A stretch of 64,000 nucleotides of DNA from Ostrinia nubilalis (lineage: Eukaryota; Arthropoda; Insecta; Lepidoptera; Crambidae). This document shows, piece after piece, positions 1 through 10,339 of the stretch; position 1 is the first letter of the stretch; each line of letters begins with the position of its first letter. Made by a program: the position numbers and the translations under genes. The notes beneath the pieces were generated by a model that saw only the letters and a program-made list of their open reading frames with translations, was not told the DNA's origin and searched no databases. The stretch lies in NCBI RefSeq assembly GCF_963855985.1, contig NC_087119.1, positions 7,232,001-7,296,000 of the forward strand. Direction: 5' to 3'.

Positions 1-334
1 TCTTCCTACTCTTGCTCCATATCAAATACATCTGTAGATAATTAAAATTGAAGCTTTTCCAAAGCAATCAAAATGTTAAATTAAAAACAGAAACCTTAAG
101 ATATGATAAGAAACCACCAACCTTCAATATTTCTTAGTGAGGTATGTCGAACACGCTTCGATCTCGGAATCCCCACAAGTTCTTATTAACTTGAAATCAA
201 TTCGCAATTAGGCTTTGATTGAGGATGTTCAATGAAATGTATTTTCAGATTCACTTCATAAGGTACAAGGTGAGTATGGCGTAGGTAGCGTGAGATTAAT
301 GTACCATTAAAAAAATTCGTAGGTATCTAAAATA

Positions 335-541
335 TAACTCAAAGGTGACTGACTGACTGACTGACTGACATAGTGATCTATCATAACGCACAGCTCAAAC
401 CACTGGACGGATCAAGCTGAAATTTGGCATGCAGGTAGATGTTATGACGTAGACATCCGCTAAGAAAGGATTTTACGAAATTCCACACCTAAGGGGGAAA
501 ACGGGATCCACGCGTACGAAGTCGTGGGCGGCCGCTAGTTC
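335..541 (+). mobile_element. dispersed repeat beginning with CTGA microsatellite
   Basis: A CTGA run is followed by a conserved block and ends in 'gggcggccgctagtt'. A second copy of the terminal part lies inverted at 982-1085, starting 'aactagcggccgccca', and a decayed copy of the start is at 22845-22990. The layout (microsatellite head, GC-rich CTAGT tail, no long inverted ends of its own) resembles small non-autonomous Helitron-like or SINE-like repeats of Lepidoptera, but I cannot assign the superfamily. Repeat status rests on the three copies in this window. Confidence 0.6.
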
Positions 542-639
542 ATTCATAATTTGGCTTTAGAACTTGTCCAGATGACGCGTTTTTTTTCGCGCGTTTTCTT
601 TCAGATAGTACTGGTACTAGGTTCCAGTTAAAATTACTA

Positions 640-738
640 TACCCCAGTAGATAGTAGACTACGGGTGTCTATGGATGATGGTAATCACTTACCATCAGGT
701 GATCCGTCTGCTCGTTTGCCTCCTGTCACTTAAAAAAA
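640..738 (+). mobile_element. retroelement 3' tail (CACTTACCATCAGGTGA family)
   Basis: The segment contains 'cacttaccatcaggtga' followed by 'tctgctcgtttgcctcc' and an A-rich tail, a 3' end shared by lepidopteran LINEs and SINEs. The same block recurs at 41573-41690 and, in a related form, at the end of the SINE at 9850-10168. It carries no coding sequence and is a 5'-truncated insertion. Confidence 0.7.
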
Positions 739-981
739 ATATCATAAACATCGTACAGATGCAGTCGTGCATTTTTTTACTAGTGCATGTGGACCGAATC
801 TAGTAAGTTCCTCATGATCGCACGAATACAAACGTGTCATAAGGATGGCCTTCCGTAATTATTGTACTTGCTTGTTGTTACCGATACAGTACACCATTAT
901 ATTAGCTAAACCCATAAGAAGCTGTTGTTGAAGTGTTTAGGACATGTGAATACATTGACGAAACTGTTCACTGATATAATT

Positions 982-1095
982 ATAACTAGCGGCCGCCCAC
1001 GACTTCATGCGCGTGGGTCCCGTTTTACCCCCTGAGGGGTGGAGTTTCGTAAAATCCTTTCTTAGTGAGCACCTACGTTCTAAAAGGAACCCTCA
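982..1095 (-). mobile_element. inverted partial copy of the 335-541 repeat
   Basis: It reads as the reverse complement of about 440-541, including the 'ggccgcccacgacttc' block and the TTTCGTAAAATCC block. With 335-541 it forms an inverted pair bracketing 542-981, which holds the retroelement tail at 640-738. Confidence 0.6.
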
Positions 1096-1455
1096 TTCAA
1101 AATTTGAGACTCCTAGCACTTGCATTTTCTGAGATTACCTTTCGCTTTTAAATATAGATAATATGAATCAATCTTTAGAAAATATTTTACTAAAAACATT
1201 GTTATTTTGTCACAAGTCTTTATCACTGTTCCTTTCAATGTAACAAGTTGATATTGACCTAGTTCCCTCACCTCGACTGAATCGTGTAAATTGATTGTCT
1301 TGTCTCGGACAGTAACTTTAAATAGAATCGGTTAAACGTCTAATTTTAGCGATTTTGTCGCCAAAATCGATATCTCGAGACAAAGAGGACCGATTGTATT
1401 GAAGCAACAATGTTTACACTTTGATGGATTTCTAATGGAGACAGATTTAAGGACG

Positions 1456-1662
1456 TAGCACATTTATCAACCCGGAAAGGGATCGTAACCGTATCAACTC
1501 GAGGCGGTCAGTATTCTTTGCATGAAACTCCATACTGCAACGCATACTTATCCGCACCGTAACGTAAACGCCTCGCCTCGCGGTTGGCAGCGTGCGAAAG
1601 GCGATGACAGCTCGCGAAAGGCGATACGGTGTTGATCCCTTTCCGAGTTGATAAATCTGCTA
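1456..1662. mobile_element. MITE with terminal inverted repeats
   Basis: The left end 'tagcacatttatcaac' and 'ggaaagggatc' is matched in inverted orientation by 'gatccctttcc' and 'gttgataaatctgcta' on the right. The interior is GC-richer than the flanks and non-coding. It is about 207 bp long; the superfamily is not assignable by eye. Confidence 0.65.
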
Positions 1663-2763
1663 TGACCTTTAAGGTCATTCGTATCTACCGTGAGTAAGGA
1701 TTAATGTAATTTTTATAGACGACAGTATTAGAATAAAATTTTTTATTGCAAAATAGCTTTTATAACAACGATTTCAATGTTTAGGTTTGCGTGCTGTCAT
1801 CTACACTATTCTGTAAAGAATCAAACAGAGACATTTAATAACTTACTGTACTTTTTTACCGGACAGTAAATACTTGTTTCATAAAACCAAATATCATTGC
1901 AATAAACCAATACCTCATTCCACTATCGTAATATCATAAAACCTATCTCTCATATTTTCACGAATGGAAAAACCACTTTTGTAGGCGATATTGGTGATTT
2001 TTACCCAATATAGTTACAATCCAAATCGTTTCCAAATCGTCTTATTTATGAATCAATGTTAAATGAAGAACTAAAAAGTCAATGAATGAGCAAAGAAATG
2101 TTACTTAACTAATTGTGAAAAATATTCTGAAATCAAAGATGTTTACTTCAAAAGAAAAAATAAAAACCCAATGATTCCATAAAAGCTTTTAACAACGATG
2201 TTTATTTTCTTATTTCTCAAAGCTATCTCAATAAAACGTTGTTTTTGTTTACTGCGACAGAAACTAATTAGACTAACTATTATTGAAACTTATCACATTA
2301 ATTACTAAAATAGTCACAGCAATCTATTTACACAGTGCTATTTGAAACCAGACTAGATAAATAACACACGAAATGACAAAATAAATGCAGAGAAAAAAAA
2401 ACATTAAACACACATAATATTACTAAAGTTCGTGACACCCAAAGTGGCCAAAAAGTTGATAACACAACTTTAATCCAAACAAAAACGTATTGCAAACTTT
2501 TTGGATGCTTCCCAAATAGTTCGTGACATCCATGTCACGAATTATTTGACGAACTGTAAACAACCTCTCAATACTTCAGCCCCCCTAGACAAAACGCACT
2601 TTTTGATCGAATCGAAAATCGTATCCGTTAAAACTCCATACAAAAAAAGGGCTTTTCGACCACTTTTCGACTGGTTTGCGATTATAATTTGCACTTTGTC
2701 TAGACCCACAGGAGATTTAATAACATAGCTATTTCAACCAAAATCAAGTTTCAAGGGTCAATC

Positions 2764-2880
2764 AAGGGTTGCACACCATCTTACTTTTACTTTGACAAAC
2801 GTCAAAAATCTGTCAAACTCCAAAAAACACCGGTTATCGTCATAGTTACGGTCAAAGTTAGGTGGTGCAACTCAGCCTTA
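2764..2880. mobile_element. MITE family A (GGCTGAGTTGCACC ends), copy 1
   Basis: The element has inverted ends, 'ggttgcacaccatctta' on the left and 'ggtggtgcaactcagcc' on the right, with an internal TTTGACA/TGTCAAA pair. Copies occur at 18163-18260 and 25929-26053, with a decayed partial copy near 40800-40905. The conserved interior AACCGGT and GACAGAT motifs confirm a single family. It is non-coding. Confidence 0.75.
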
Positions 2881-3050
2881 GTTTATAGTCATATCATGTC
2901 GTGACATTTGTAGGTCTGTGTCTAACTGTTAACAGTAAATTCGGTTAAATAAACAGTTAATCAGCTCTGAAAGCATTTTCAAGGTTGTGGCCAATATGGT
3001 CCAGTGCTTTTAGACTTGTTTAGCTGAGATCTTAGAGTGTGCGGAACGGG

Positions 3051-3537
3051 TAGGGTTGCCAGATATCCAGGATTTTCCTGGAATTTAATTAATCGATTTC
3101 TCACAAATTTGCAAACAACCGACTGCGTAAGCAACACGTGAGGGTGCAGTATCAATTTTCGCGGTGTAGAGACAAAAGGCACGTTGATAAAAAGTATGCC
3201 GAAAATCTTTTTGTGATGATTGTTCTGTCAAATCGATGATTTTTTTTTGTCTTTTTAAAATAAATATGTAGTCTAATCTCTCCAATTCTCTCTCCCACTC
3301 ATAACAGAAACTTAACATAGGGGGTTTCCGGGACTACTTATTAATAATTTGAACAAAAAAAATCTTTTAATAGGGGCAGATTTCAACATCTTTTATCTCA
3401 AAAATAAAATTGCATCAGTTAAAAGTTCTTCGATGATTGAAAAATCAGCCCTAAATAAATCTTTTTTTTTGTTTATAAGAACGTACTGTATGTATTTTTA
3501 TTTCTAAAATTCGTGAATTTATTTCTGGCAACCCTGG
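3051..3537. mobile_element. possible MITE with GTTGCCAG ends
   Basis: 'agggttgccag' at the left and 'ctggcaaccct' at the right are exact inverted ends, of a kind common in hAT MITEs. I see no convincing 8-bp target duplication, so the limits and superfamily are uncertain. Confidence 0.4.
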
Positions 3538-3989
3538 CCACGAGAGCAAGCATTGTGATCCTAAACAATAGCTTTACTCGAGCAGATGCTCCGTATGTCA
3601 CCGGCATTTCGAATCACAACCTACCCTCAACACAGCATTGATTCATCGAATTGTATCGGTAATTTACTTACCTACCTACTTCAAGTGATTTGTATAAGTG
3701 ACTATGTTTGTACTGTACTGTAAACTCGGTTCTTAAAAAGTTATTTCTTCAGAGAATAAATTACGTTTAAATATTAATTAAGGCGCCTTGAAACTGTTCT
3801 AATAATTTTGACTTAATTATACTCTTTACTCTATAGAGCCATTACTCTATCAAATAAAACCGAATACTTAACATTGAAGAACGCTTTGATTGAACTTTAG
3901 AAAATTGAGAAAGTCCATGATCTTAATGAACCGACATCACAAAAAGGAGTACCTATCTTTTAGAGGGCGAATTCCAATGAAACCCTAGT

Positions 3990-4140
3990 ACACCCGTATT
4001 CACAAATATTACTATGAGGTCTCACTGTGCGGTTGGACGCACAGGGTGACACACGAACCAATCATCACAGAACTTTATTCAACGCTGTGCGTTCGATTTG
4101 TTGCTTCACTTACGCAAGCATCGTTTGTGTTAACATATTA
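3990..4140 (+). mobile_element. dispersed repeat family B (CCCGTATTCACAAA end), copy 1
   Basis: It runs from 'acccgtattcacaaa' through 'ttggacgcaca' and 'gtgcgttcgattt' to 'gcatcgtttgtg'. Copies lie at 19265-19410 (inverted) and 24905-25013, where the far end reads 'tttgtgaatacgggtgt', giving short inverted ends. A 90-codon frame over this copy (4046-4315) has no recognisable domain and is not conserved as a frame in the other copies, so I do not call it a gene. Confidence 0.6.
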
Positions 4141-4656
4141 TGCCGTAACCCACAATGACGGAGGCCACGAAGCTGCACTATTTGATTTGCTAGTTTCTAT
4201 TGACCCAGATTTAAATTGTAAAAGTCTCATGCAAATCAATATTGTAGCGCTATTATTAAATGCCTTTCCTAAGCTAGATATTGCATTTAATTTTATGAAG
4301 ATGAATCTCAATTAATGTCCTCTTAAACTTGTCTTTGCGGATCTTGATTACTCTTTTAATTAATCCCTGAGTTAATGCCATCTTTTTCATAATAATCGTC
4401 GACGGTATAAAGAAACTTTCCTAAGATTAAAACGATCTTGCTATAATAGTTTCTTTAGTACGAAATACTCGGCAGCTCGTAGAGTTCATTATTTCATGTT
4501 ACTTTAAATTTTGGAACTTATAAATGCTTATTTTGTTATTTTTGATTCGTTATATCACTACAAAGCTGCATTTCCTTTGAGTGGTAGGTTGTTAACTCGC
4601 TGTTGCAAGAAGATACGGTTTTACATAATAGGTATAGATTATGTAGGTACTTAATA

Positions 4657-4862
4657 TTATAAAGCTGAAGAGTTTGTTTGTTTGGTTGAACGCGCTAATC
4701 TCAGTTACTACTGGTCCGATAGCCCATTTATCGAGGAAGGCTTTAGGCTATATAACATCACCCTACAGCCAATAGGCGTGAAGCAGTAAAGAAAAATGTT
4801 GCAAAAACGGGAAATATTTACTCAAACTATTTTCACGCGTACGAAGTAGCGGGCAAAGCTAG
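4657..4862 (+). mobile_element. dispersed repeat family C (ATTATAAAGCTGAAGA head), copy 1
   Basis: The repeat starts 'attataaagctgaagag', contains 'tttatcgaggaaggct' and 'cagtaaagaaaaatgtt', and ends in 'gcgggcaaagctagt'. Further copies are at 20092-20288 and 42719-42937. It has no inverted ends and a constant GC-rich tail ending in GCTAGT, resembling non-autonomous Helitron-like repeats; that class is inferred. Confidence 0.7.
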
Positions 4863-5389
4863 TAAGAAATAAAAGAAAATATCTTAAAAGACGTTGAAGA
4901 TTATTTTTATACGAAGATGCATTCGTTATCACATCAAAAATTCTCAGAAAATTTCTCTCTTACATGTGCAAAGTGACAATAATAAATCGTTAGCATTTCG
5001 CGCTCGCATTTCTAGCTGGGAGCTGCATTCTGCTGGCGCTGGTGTTATGTAGCGATTTTTCGCGGTATTTTCCTTTTTTAAACGTTCCTGGAAGTGCTTT
5101 CACAGTACATATGAACATTAGTAGACTCACTACGGAAGTAGTTAACATTAAGTTACTTGTTAAATGTATGTTAAAAAGAAGCGACTCTAATCGCTAAGAT
5201 TTTTTAAAAGCTAATTGATTCTTCTGCACTCCACTAAATTAGAGCCTAGGCCAATCAAAAATAATGATACATAAGCTATAAAAATATACTCAAATAGTAA
5301 AAATAATCATCAAGCCCATTGGGCCCGATCACACGAATTTTCCCGAGTAATTTTGTAACAAATCGGTCGCCCCGGCTAAATGGGAGTCG

Positions 5390-6145
5390 TTTATAGGCCG
5401 ATTTGCCGCGTAATTACAAGCCAGCTGATTGCGGTCGCGATCAGCCGCCGCCATTATACCGCGCAGCCAAAAATAATGATAAGTAGAAAGATAAACGCCA
5501 CTTAGCGCTAGGACTAGTAGAAACCACGTCAGAACTCAAACTTATAATGATACAATGACTAAAGACTGTTCAATTAGAACCTAAGATGAGTTGCAGCGCG
5601 GTGTGGCGCCGCGTCGCGTGATATGGCGAAATCTTTCGCTTGTTCCGCTTTTTGAAAGCTTAAATCCTGATATTATAGGTATTTTTTTGTGATCAGTACC
5701 AGTGTGACTCGATGGGAATTTGTTTCCCAACGAGTAAGAGGGTTACTCGTTTGGGTGTGACTCGTTGGGTTGGGAACAAGCGAAATCTTTGCGGTTCAGC
5801 ACCTTAACCCATCGTGTGCTTTAGCTCTAAAGGCAAAGGCTGCTAGCGACCCTAGGATTAGAAGAAAGCACACAGTACGTCAACACTCCCAACTAATCAT
5901 CTCAAAATAATGACTAAAGACTATTCAATAATCATCATACTTAAGTATTCATGTGAAACTTTGTGAGGATGGATGGATGGATTTTTGTTACCCTTTTACT
6001 GTTTTTAATGAGCGTCGTTTAGCGGGCGATTTTCAGCGTAATTCCAAGCCAGTTGATTGTGCCCGCGCCGATTAGCCGCCATTACACTATACGGCCAAAA
6101 ATAACGATAAAGACCAATTAGAGGCCCTAGGATTAGTAGAAACCA
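5390..6145. repeat. diverged direct repeat pair, about 130 bp units
   Basis: Segments near 5390-5530 and 6015-6145 share the order: a GCGATTT or CGATTTGCCG block, 'taattccaagccag' or its variant, a GATTAGCCGCC block, 'ccaaaaataa' and 'ggactagtagaaacca' or a variant. A third decayed piece (CCCTAGGATTAGAAG) is at about 5851. The spacer contains a GC-rich patch near 5600-5625. I see no coding potential. Confidence 0.5.
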
Positions 6146-6485
6146 CACCTAGGACGCGAGCCACGTCACAATTCTAAATAATCCGCTTAAAATAATTACT
6201 TTAAACATAATTATTATACTTGTATCGTATCTATCTTACTAATATTTTAAACTGTATTTTGCCCACGGCTTCGTCCGCGTGAAATTCAGTTTGTTATAAA
6301 AGACATAATAACACTAGTTATAAAAATAAAATACTTTCTCTCTTCCTTTCAGAAGAGAAAAGAGCAAGGCACCTTATCTTTTTTCTCACCTCCTCTTAAC
6401 GTTCATAAGAGTCAGTCGCCGGATTTCTCCAATAAAAATAAAATTAAATTAAAAAAAAAAACTTAAAATAAAATAAATACATATA

Positions 6486-6749
6486 CAGGGTGTTAGGTAA
6501 ATGGGTATATGAGCCGACACTAGCCCATGTTAACATGGGCATATAAATGGTATGGTGAAGTCAGAAATTTGATATCATCATTTTATTTTTTTTAATTTTC
6601 ATACAAAATAAATTTTATAAAATACGATTTGTATGAAAAATAAAATAATTAAAATGAAGATATCAATTTTCTGACTCCACCATACCATTTATATGACCAT
6701 GTTAACATGGGCTAGTGTCGGCTCATATACCCATTTACCTAACACCCTG
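6486..6749. mobile_element. foldback MITE with CAGGGTGTTAGG ends
   Basis: The ends 'cagggtgttaggtaaatg' and its inverted match 'catttacctaacaccctg' extend into arms of about 110 bp around an AT-rich centre, so almost the whole 264-bp element is a hairpin. It shares the CAGGGTG terminus with elements at 15147-15891, 28348-28541, 45569-46521 and 53958-54646, several of which sit between TA dinucleotides. Tc1/mariner-like derivation is an inference from the TA sites. Confidence 0.8.
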
Positions 6750-7069
6750 TTTAACATTAACAACAAAAAAAATATAAAAACAAAAATATATTAAAAAAAA
6801 CATTGTATTAACTATCATCATCATCATCATTTTTGTAAATATTATTGACTCACGTAGGTACTTTTACAGTTTGCTCGTACAAAATAGCGAGAAACTATTC
6901 CACTCTCTCTCAAAAAAAAAACTATTTAAGAAAGTCAACATATACATTTATCTCTAATTATCTGGTAATAACCAGATTAAAAAAAAAAGAAATACAGCTT
7001 TACATAAACATACCCTTAGGAACAAAAATAGTGCTATTCGCGTTCCATTTCAGCTAAAATATAAAAACA

Positions 7070-7197
7070 TGGGTCTCAACGCGACATTTTTTACATGAGT
7101 TACATTATCCACCGCCACTGCCAGTCTGCTTGTGACCACGACTGCAGCATAGCAGCCGAAACGTCAAGCCCCATATAATAAATGTCGCATTGAGACC
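7070..7197. mobile_element. short element with GGGTCTCAACGCGACAT ends
   Basis: 'gggtctcaacgcgacat' at the left is matched inverted by 'atgtcgcattgagaccc' at the right. The middle contains 'gcagccgaaacgtc', a motif that recurs in Penelope-like and other retroelement tails. The class is uncertain. Confidence 0.5.
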
Positions 7198-7200
7198 CTT

Positions 7201-7311
7201 GTTTCTCTATTTTAGTAATAAACAATGTTGTTTATTACTAAAATAGAGAAACAATTTATTTTTAAATAGCTTTCAAAAATGTATGTACATTTTTGAAAGC
7301 TATTTAAAAAT
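7201..7311. repeat. two adjacent perfect palindromes
   Basis: 7201-7252 is an inverted repeat with 25-base perfect arms and a 2-base centre. 7258-7311 is a second near-perfect inverted repeat with arms of about 26 bases centred on GTATGTAC. They are unrelated in sequence and lie five bases apart. Confidence 0.85.
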
Positions 7312-7479
7312 CCCTTTATTTTGATACCCCACTCGATAGGTTTTGTTGACTTACATTTTCACAATATAGCGAATTTTCACTAACGTCATGTCTTAAGTGA
7401 CATTTTGACGTGCGAATCATAAAAATCGGCCCATGCGTTTGGCCCAAAGGTATGTTCCTTTACATACATAGGCTGTTAA

Positions 7480-8458
7480 CCTTTAACCGACGACGTGATT
7501 TTTTTGTCACGCCGTCTGCGACGTGCGGTCTGTGGGACCGCTATACTGTTTACTCAAAAAGTAATCATTTTTTGTATAAAAGTATATTGGTTTTATATTT
7601 TTTGAGAACATTAGAGTATTACAAATAAACGTACGTATAATTTGTGAGGAATCAATGTATATTATTTATTTAAATATGGCTAAAACTTTTTTGACCCTTA
7701 ATTTCATTGAAATTACACTAGAGCTCCATAATACCTATATAACTTGTAAATTTTAATCAAAGCAAGAAAAACTATACTCCTTCCTAAATATAGTGAACAT
7801 AATTAATAAAATAAAAATAAATGACACGTACATCACATGCACAAAAAAATTTTGACGTAGGGTAAACATTAGGCACAATCAGGACATTATTTTTTACCGC
7901 ATGCCAAGCATTTTCGGTATGCATAGGTAACACCTGTAAGATAATTTCGTTTTCAATTTAGGTGGACTAAAATGTACGTCCTTTTTGCAGCTGGTGCAAT
8001 GACATCAGGCTGATTTGGCATGTCAGAGCCTAGAATAGATGTCATTGTTTGCTTTACCACCCGTTTCGCGGTATTTTTTTACAGACTACCATCTTTTACA
8101 TAATAATAAGTCCTAATATCAATATATCATTAGGAAATGTCTTTTGCTAGGTTGTGGTGGCCCAGGATCCATCAATTTTACAAAATATGAGTCGTCTAAA
8201 ACAAAAACGCATGTTTTAGTATGGTACAAAAAAGTCACGTAGTCTGCGACGTGCGGTCCCACAGACCGCTGTTGAACTTTAAATCGAATTATCTTATCAA
8301 AACTGCCCTTATCGATGTAACCACTACCTGTAATCGCGTATGGGCAACTAAACTCGAAGGTACTGAGACGCTCGGGACACGGGAGTAAGTAGAACATTGC
8401 AATCCAGAAATTTCAAAAACCGGAGCGGTCTGTGAGACCGCACGTCGTCGGTTAAAGG
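7480..8458. mobile_element. piggyBac-type non-autonomous element, TTAA target duplications
   Basis: The element is bounded by TTAA on both sides (7476-7479 and 8459-8462). Its ends are exact inverted repeats, 'CCTTTAACCGACGACGTG' at the left and its complement at the right. TTAA duplication with CC-starting ends is diagnostic of the piggyBac superfamily. Inside, a GCGGTCTGTGGGACCGC-type palindrome occurs near 7526-7542, 8255-8271 and 8425-8441, giving subterminal repeats. At 979 bp it is far shorter than an autonomous piggyBac and encodes no recognisable transposase, although short open frames exist on the - strand (8119-8397). Confidence 0.85.
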
Positions 8459-9778
8459 TTAAACACATTACCACTCCTTTTCGTCGCGCAGTCGGGTAAA
8501 AAAGTGCTTCTGTCTCTAAAATATACTGTGGCGCTTGTTAGCACAGTTCCTGGAAACCGCGGCCCATTCACAAACCGACCCTGCAGTATTTGCTGCTCCA
8601 GAAAAATACTTAATTGACTCTAATTAGGTGTTGACCGCAGGAAATTCTTATTTACTGCTACCCTCAAATTTGCGCCGTCGTGTCCTAGTGATACCTACTG
8701 ATAATAAGTGTCTAATAGACGTCATTAAATGTAATTTTTTTTTATTATTGAAGTTACTTTTCGGTGTCTTCAATTTACTTGTAACTTTTTAAGAGTAGTA
8801 CGCCCTACGAGCCCTTACAGTGAGCATAGCCTGATTGTTCAAACGGTTCTCTGAATTCTATTCAATGAACTATTCTGAACAAGGCGAAAGTTTAAAATAA
8901 TGATTCTCTATATCCCTGAAAAATCCCCATTGTATTTTGAAACCTTACTTCAAAAAACCCTAGCTCAGCGTCTCTATTCATTTGCAAAGCCGCTGGAATT
9001 GTTGGAAAACAGCTTTAGATAATTATTACCAAAGCTAATTACCAAATTAATAAAATTTCGATTTTGAATTTTGAATTTTTTTGCATTATTACCAAGCTAT
9101 TTCCAAAGAAATAAAATTTAGATTTTGAAAAAAAATTACTAAAAAAAAAAAATCCAACAGATGTTGGATTTGGAGTAATTTACCTATTATACCTATCTAG
9201 GTATCTAGGAAATAAAAAGTTTTATGAACGATGTAAATATTTGTTTTTTAGCATTCGAAATGTATTGACAAATGATCTGTTTTCTTGAACGTCTGGTCAC
9301 TGGTTGTATAAATAGACGGATGTATGACGTTTAAAAGGACGGAGCGGAGGACGCCCCCTCTTTGGCGAAATTCCTCGGATAATTGCATTCCGAAGATGTC
9401 ATAGAGACGACCGGCGTGTTTTCGCACGCTTCACTTGTTACTGGTTGAGCGTTTTTAATAAAATATTGTTTACATTTGGGCAATTTATCAGCAACATCAT
9501 TTGTTACCCTCGCAATTTTACATAAATAAGTTCATGGGTCAATTACTCTTACTCTAGTTTTAAGTCGACATTACGAAAATGGCTCATACAAAATGTCTTC
9601 TATACCTAAAATTGACGAATTTCTAAATAATCAATCTTCTAATGTAATGTAATTTAATAGTATGACATTTTATTAATTTTGTAATGAATTTTTGTATGCT
9701 ACAATTCAGCTAAATGTGCAATGCTCAATTAAACTTAAAACACTTATGTATGTACCACATTTATTACAAATAAATATA

Positions 9779-9800
9779 TTCTATTCTATTCTATTCTATT
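9779..9800 (+). repeat. ATTCT microsatellite behind a retroelement tail
   Basis: Four copies of ATTCT follow 'ttattacaaataaatat', a pattern typical of LINE 3' ends with a short tandem tail. Confidence 0.7.
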
Positions 9801-9849
9801 CAATTATTTTAGTGTAATAGGAGACCGTAGCCTTATAAGCCTTTTAACC

Positions 9850-9921
9850 GCCTCTGTGGTCTAGTGGTAAGGCCACCTGCTTCAGACGCAGAGGTCCTGG
9901 GTTTGATTCCCAGTGGGGGCA
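9850..9921 (+). tRNA. tRNA-like head of a SINE (CAG in the anticodon position)
   Basis: A 72-nt cloverleaf can be drawn: acceptor arms GCCTCTG and TGGGGGC with three wobble pairs, a T arm CTGGG/CCCAG, and a loop TTCAGAC giving anticodon CAG. The internal A box (TGGTCTAGTGG) and B box (GGTTTGATTCC, one change from consensus) look usable. CAG would be leucine, but a leucine tRNA needs a long variable arm and this one is short. The sequence is fused to a SINE body, so it is most likely a tRNA-derived promoter and not a working tRNA gene. Seven T residues at 9924-9930 could act as a Pol III terminator. Confidence 0.5.
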
Positions 9922-10168
9922 GATTTTTTTGTTCGGTTTGGTTGGTGGTATGGCTTGTTCTAAGTCCGCTTTGCTAGCTACCACCATCTTACCTAAGCCT
10001 GTCGCCATAACAACAATGTTAACAGCATTGTGGTGTTTCGGCAGTTATAATAACCAGTTCCTCCGTGGTTGAGGATTCCGGGTGAGGCTCGTTTCCATCT
10101 TCGGCCTGATCATCACTTACCATCAGGTGAGATACAGGCCAAGAGCTTCCTCGTTGTGGATAAACAAA
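9850..10168 (+). mobile_element. full-length tRNA-derived composite SINE
   Basis: The tRNA-like head (9850-9921) is followed by an unrelated body with GGTTGGTGGTA, 'ctaccaccatcttacc', 'acaacaatgtt' and 'gtggtgtttcgg' blocks typical of lepidopteran SINEs. It then has a LINE-like tail with 'atcacttaccatcaggtga' and 'gttgtggataaa', ending in A-rich sequence. The three-part structure is complete. It lies in the intron directly before a transporter exon; its A-rich tail stops about 17 bases before the splice acceptor AG at 10183-10184. Confidence 0.8.
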
Positions 10169-10184
10169 AACGTTTTTTCTCCAG

Positions 10185-10339
10185 GTACCCTGTTGGCCTA
10201 CACCCTGGTGTCTGCTTGCGTGCTGATCCTACGCTATCAGCCCACGTCTACCAACCTAATCGAGCTGCTGCCCCAAAGCCTGAGGACCCCCGTAGAGCCT
10301 GAAGGAACTGCGTCTGGCCAACGCGAAACCAGCTTTGCG
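10185..10339 (+). CDS. cationic amino acid transporter, internal exon (transmembrane segment and start of cytosolic loop)
   Basis: This exon encodes part of an SLC7/CAT-family permease that moves arginine and lysine across the plasma membrane. After an acceptor with a T-rich tract (TTTTTTCTCCAG) it reads in phase 1 through 'LLAYTLVSACVLILRYQP', a transmembrane helix ending in the LILRYQP sequence characteristic of CAT proteins. It continues with 'TNLIELLPQSLRTP', the start of the large intracellular loop in insect members. The donor is GCG|gtaag. The exon ends in phase 0. The next recognised exon (33329) begins with one base of a split codon, so direct joining would give a stop within three codons and a short intervening exon is expected. 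N-terminal exons are outside the window. The family assignment is firm; the paralogue (slimfast-like or another insect CAT) is not settled. Confidence 0.9.

Larger units (their letters stand above)
1..10184. other. non-coding flank or upstream intron of the transporter gene
   Basis: The first recognised transporter exon starts in phase 1 and encodes mid-protein sequence, so earlier exons must exist. I find no stretch here that reads as the expected upstream transporter segments, so they probably lie left of the window and this is intron. Besides the elements listed separately, the remainder (1-334, 1100-1455, 1690-2750, 2890-3980, 4330-4650, 4870-5390, 6150-6480, 8470-9770) is AT-rich sequence with short ORFs I regard as chance. 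Microsatellites are visible: CTGA repeats near 344-367, GGAT near 5969-5982, CAT near 6812-6830 and ATTCT near 9779-9800. Confidence 0.6.

Noticed and set aside
344..368. CRISPR array or other prokaryotic feature
   Set aside because: The short direct repeats here and elsewhere are microsatellites; the spliced genes and repeat content are eukaryotic.
335..541. Cloning-vector contamination suggested by GGATCC, ACGCGT and GCGGCCGC-like sites
   Set aside because: The GCGGCCGC and GGGATCC strings lie inside a repeat that also occurs elsewhere in the window with natural variation, so they are coincidental restriction-like motifs.
4046..4315. 90-codon frame as a small gene
   Set aside because: Half of it is dispersed repeat family B, and the frame is not kept in the other copies.
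9850..9921. Functional leucine tRNA (CAG)
   Set aside because: The variable arm is too short for a leucine tRNA, the acceptor stem has several wobble pairs, and the sequence is continuous with a SINE body and tail.
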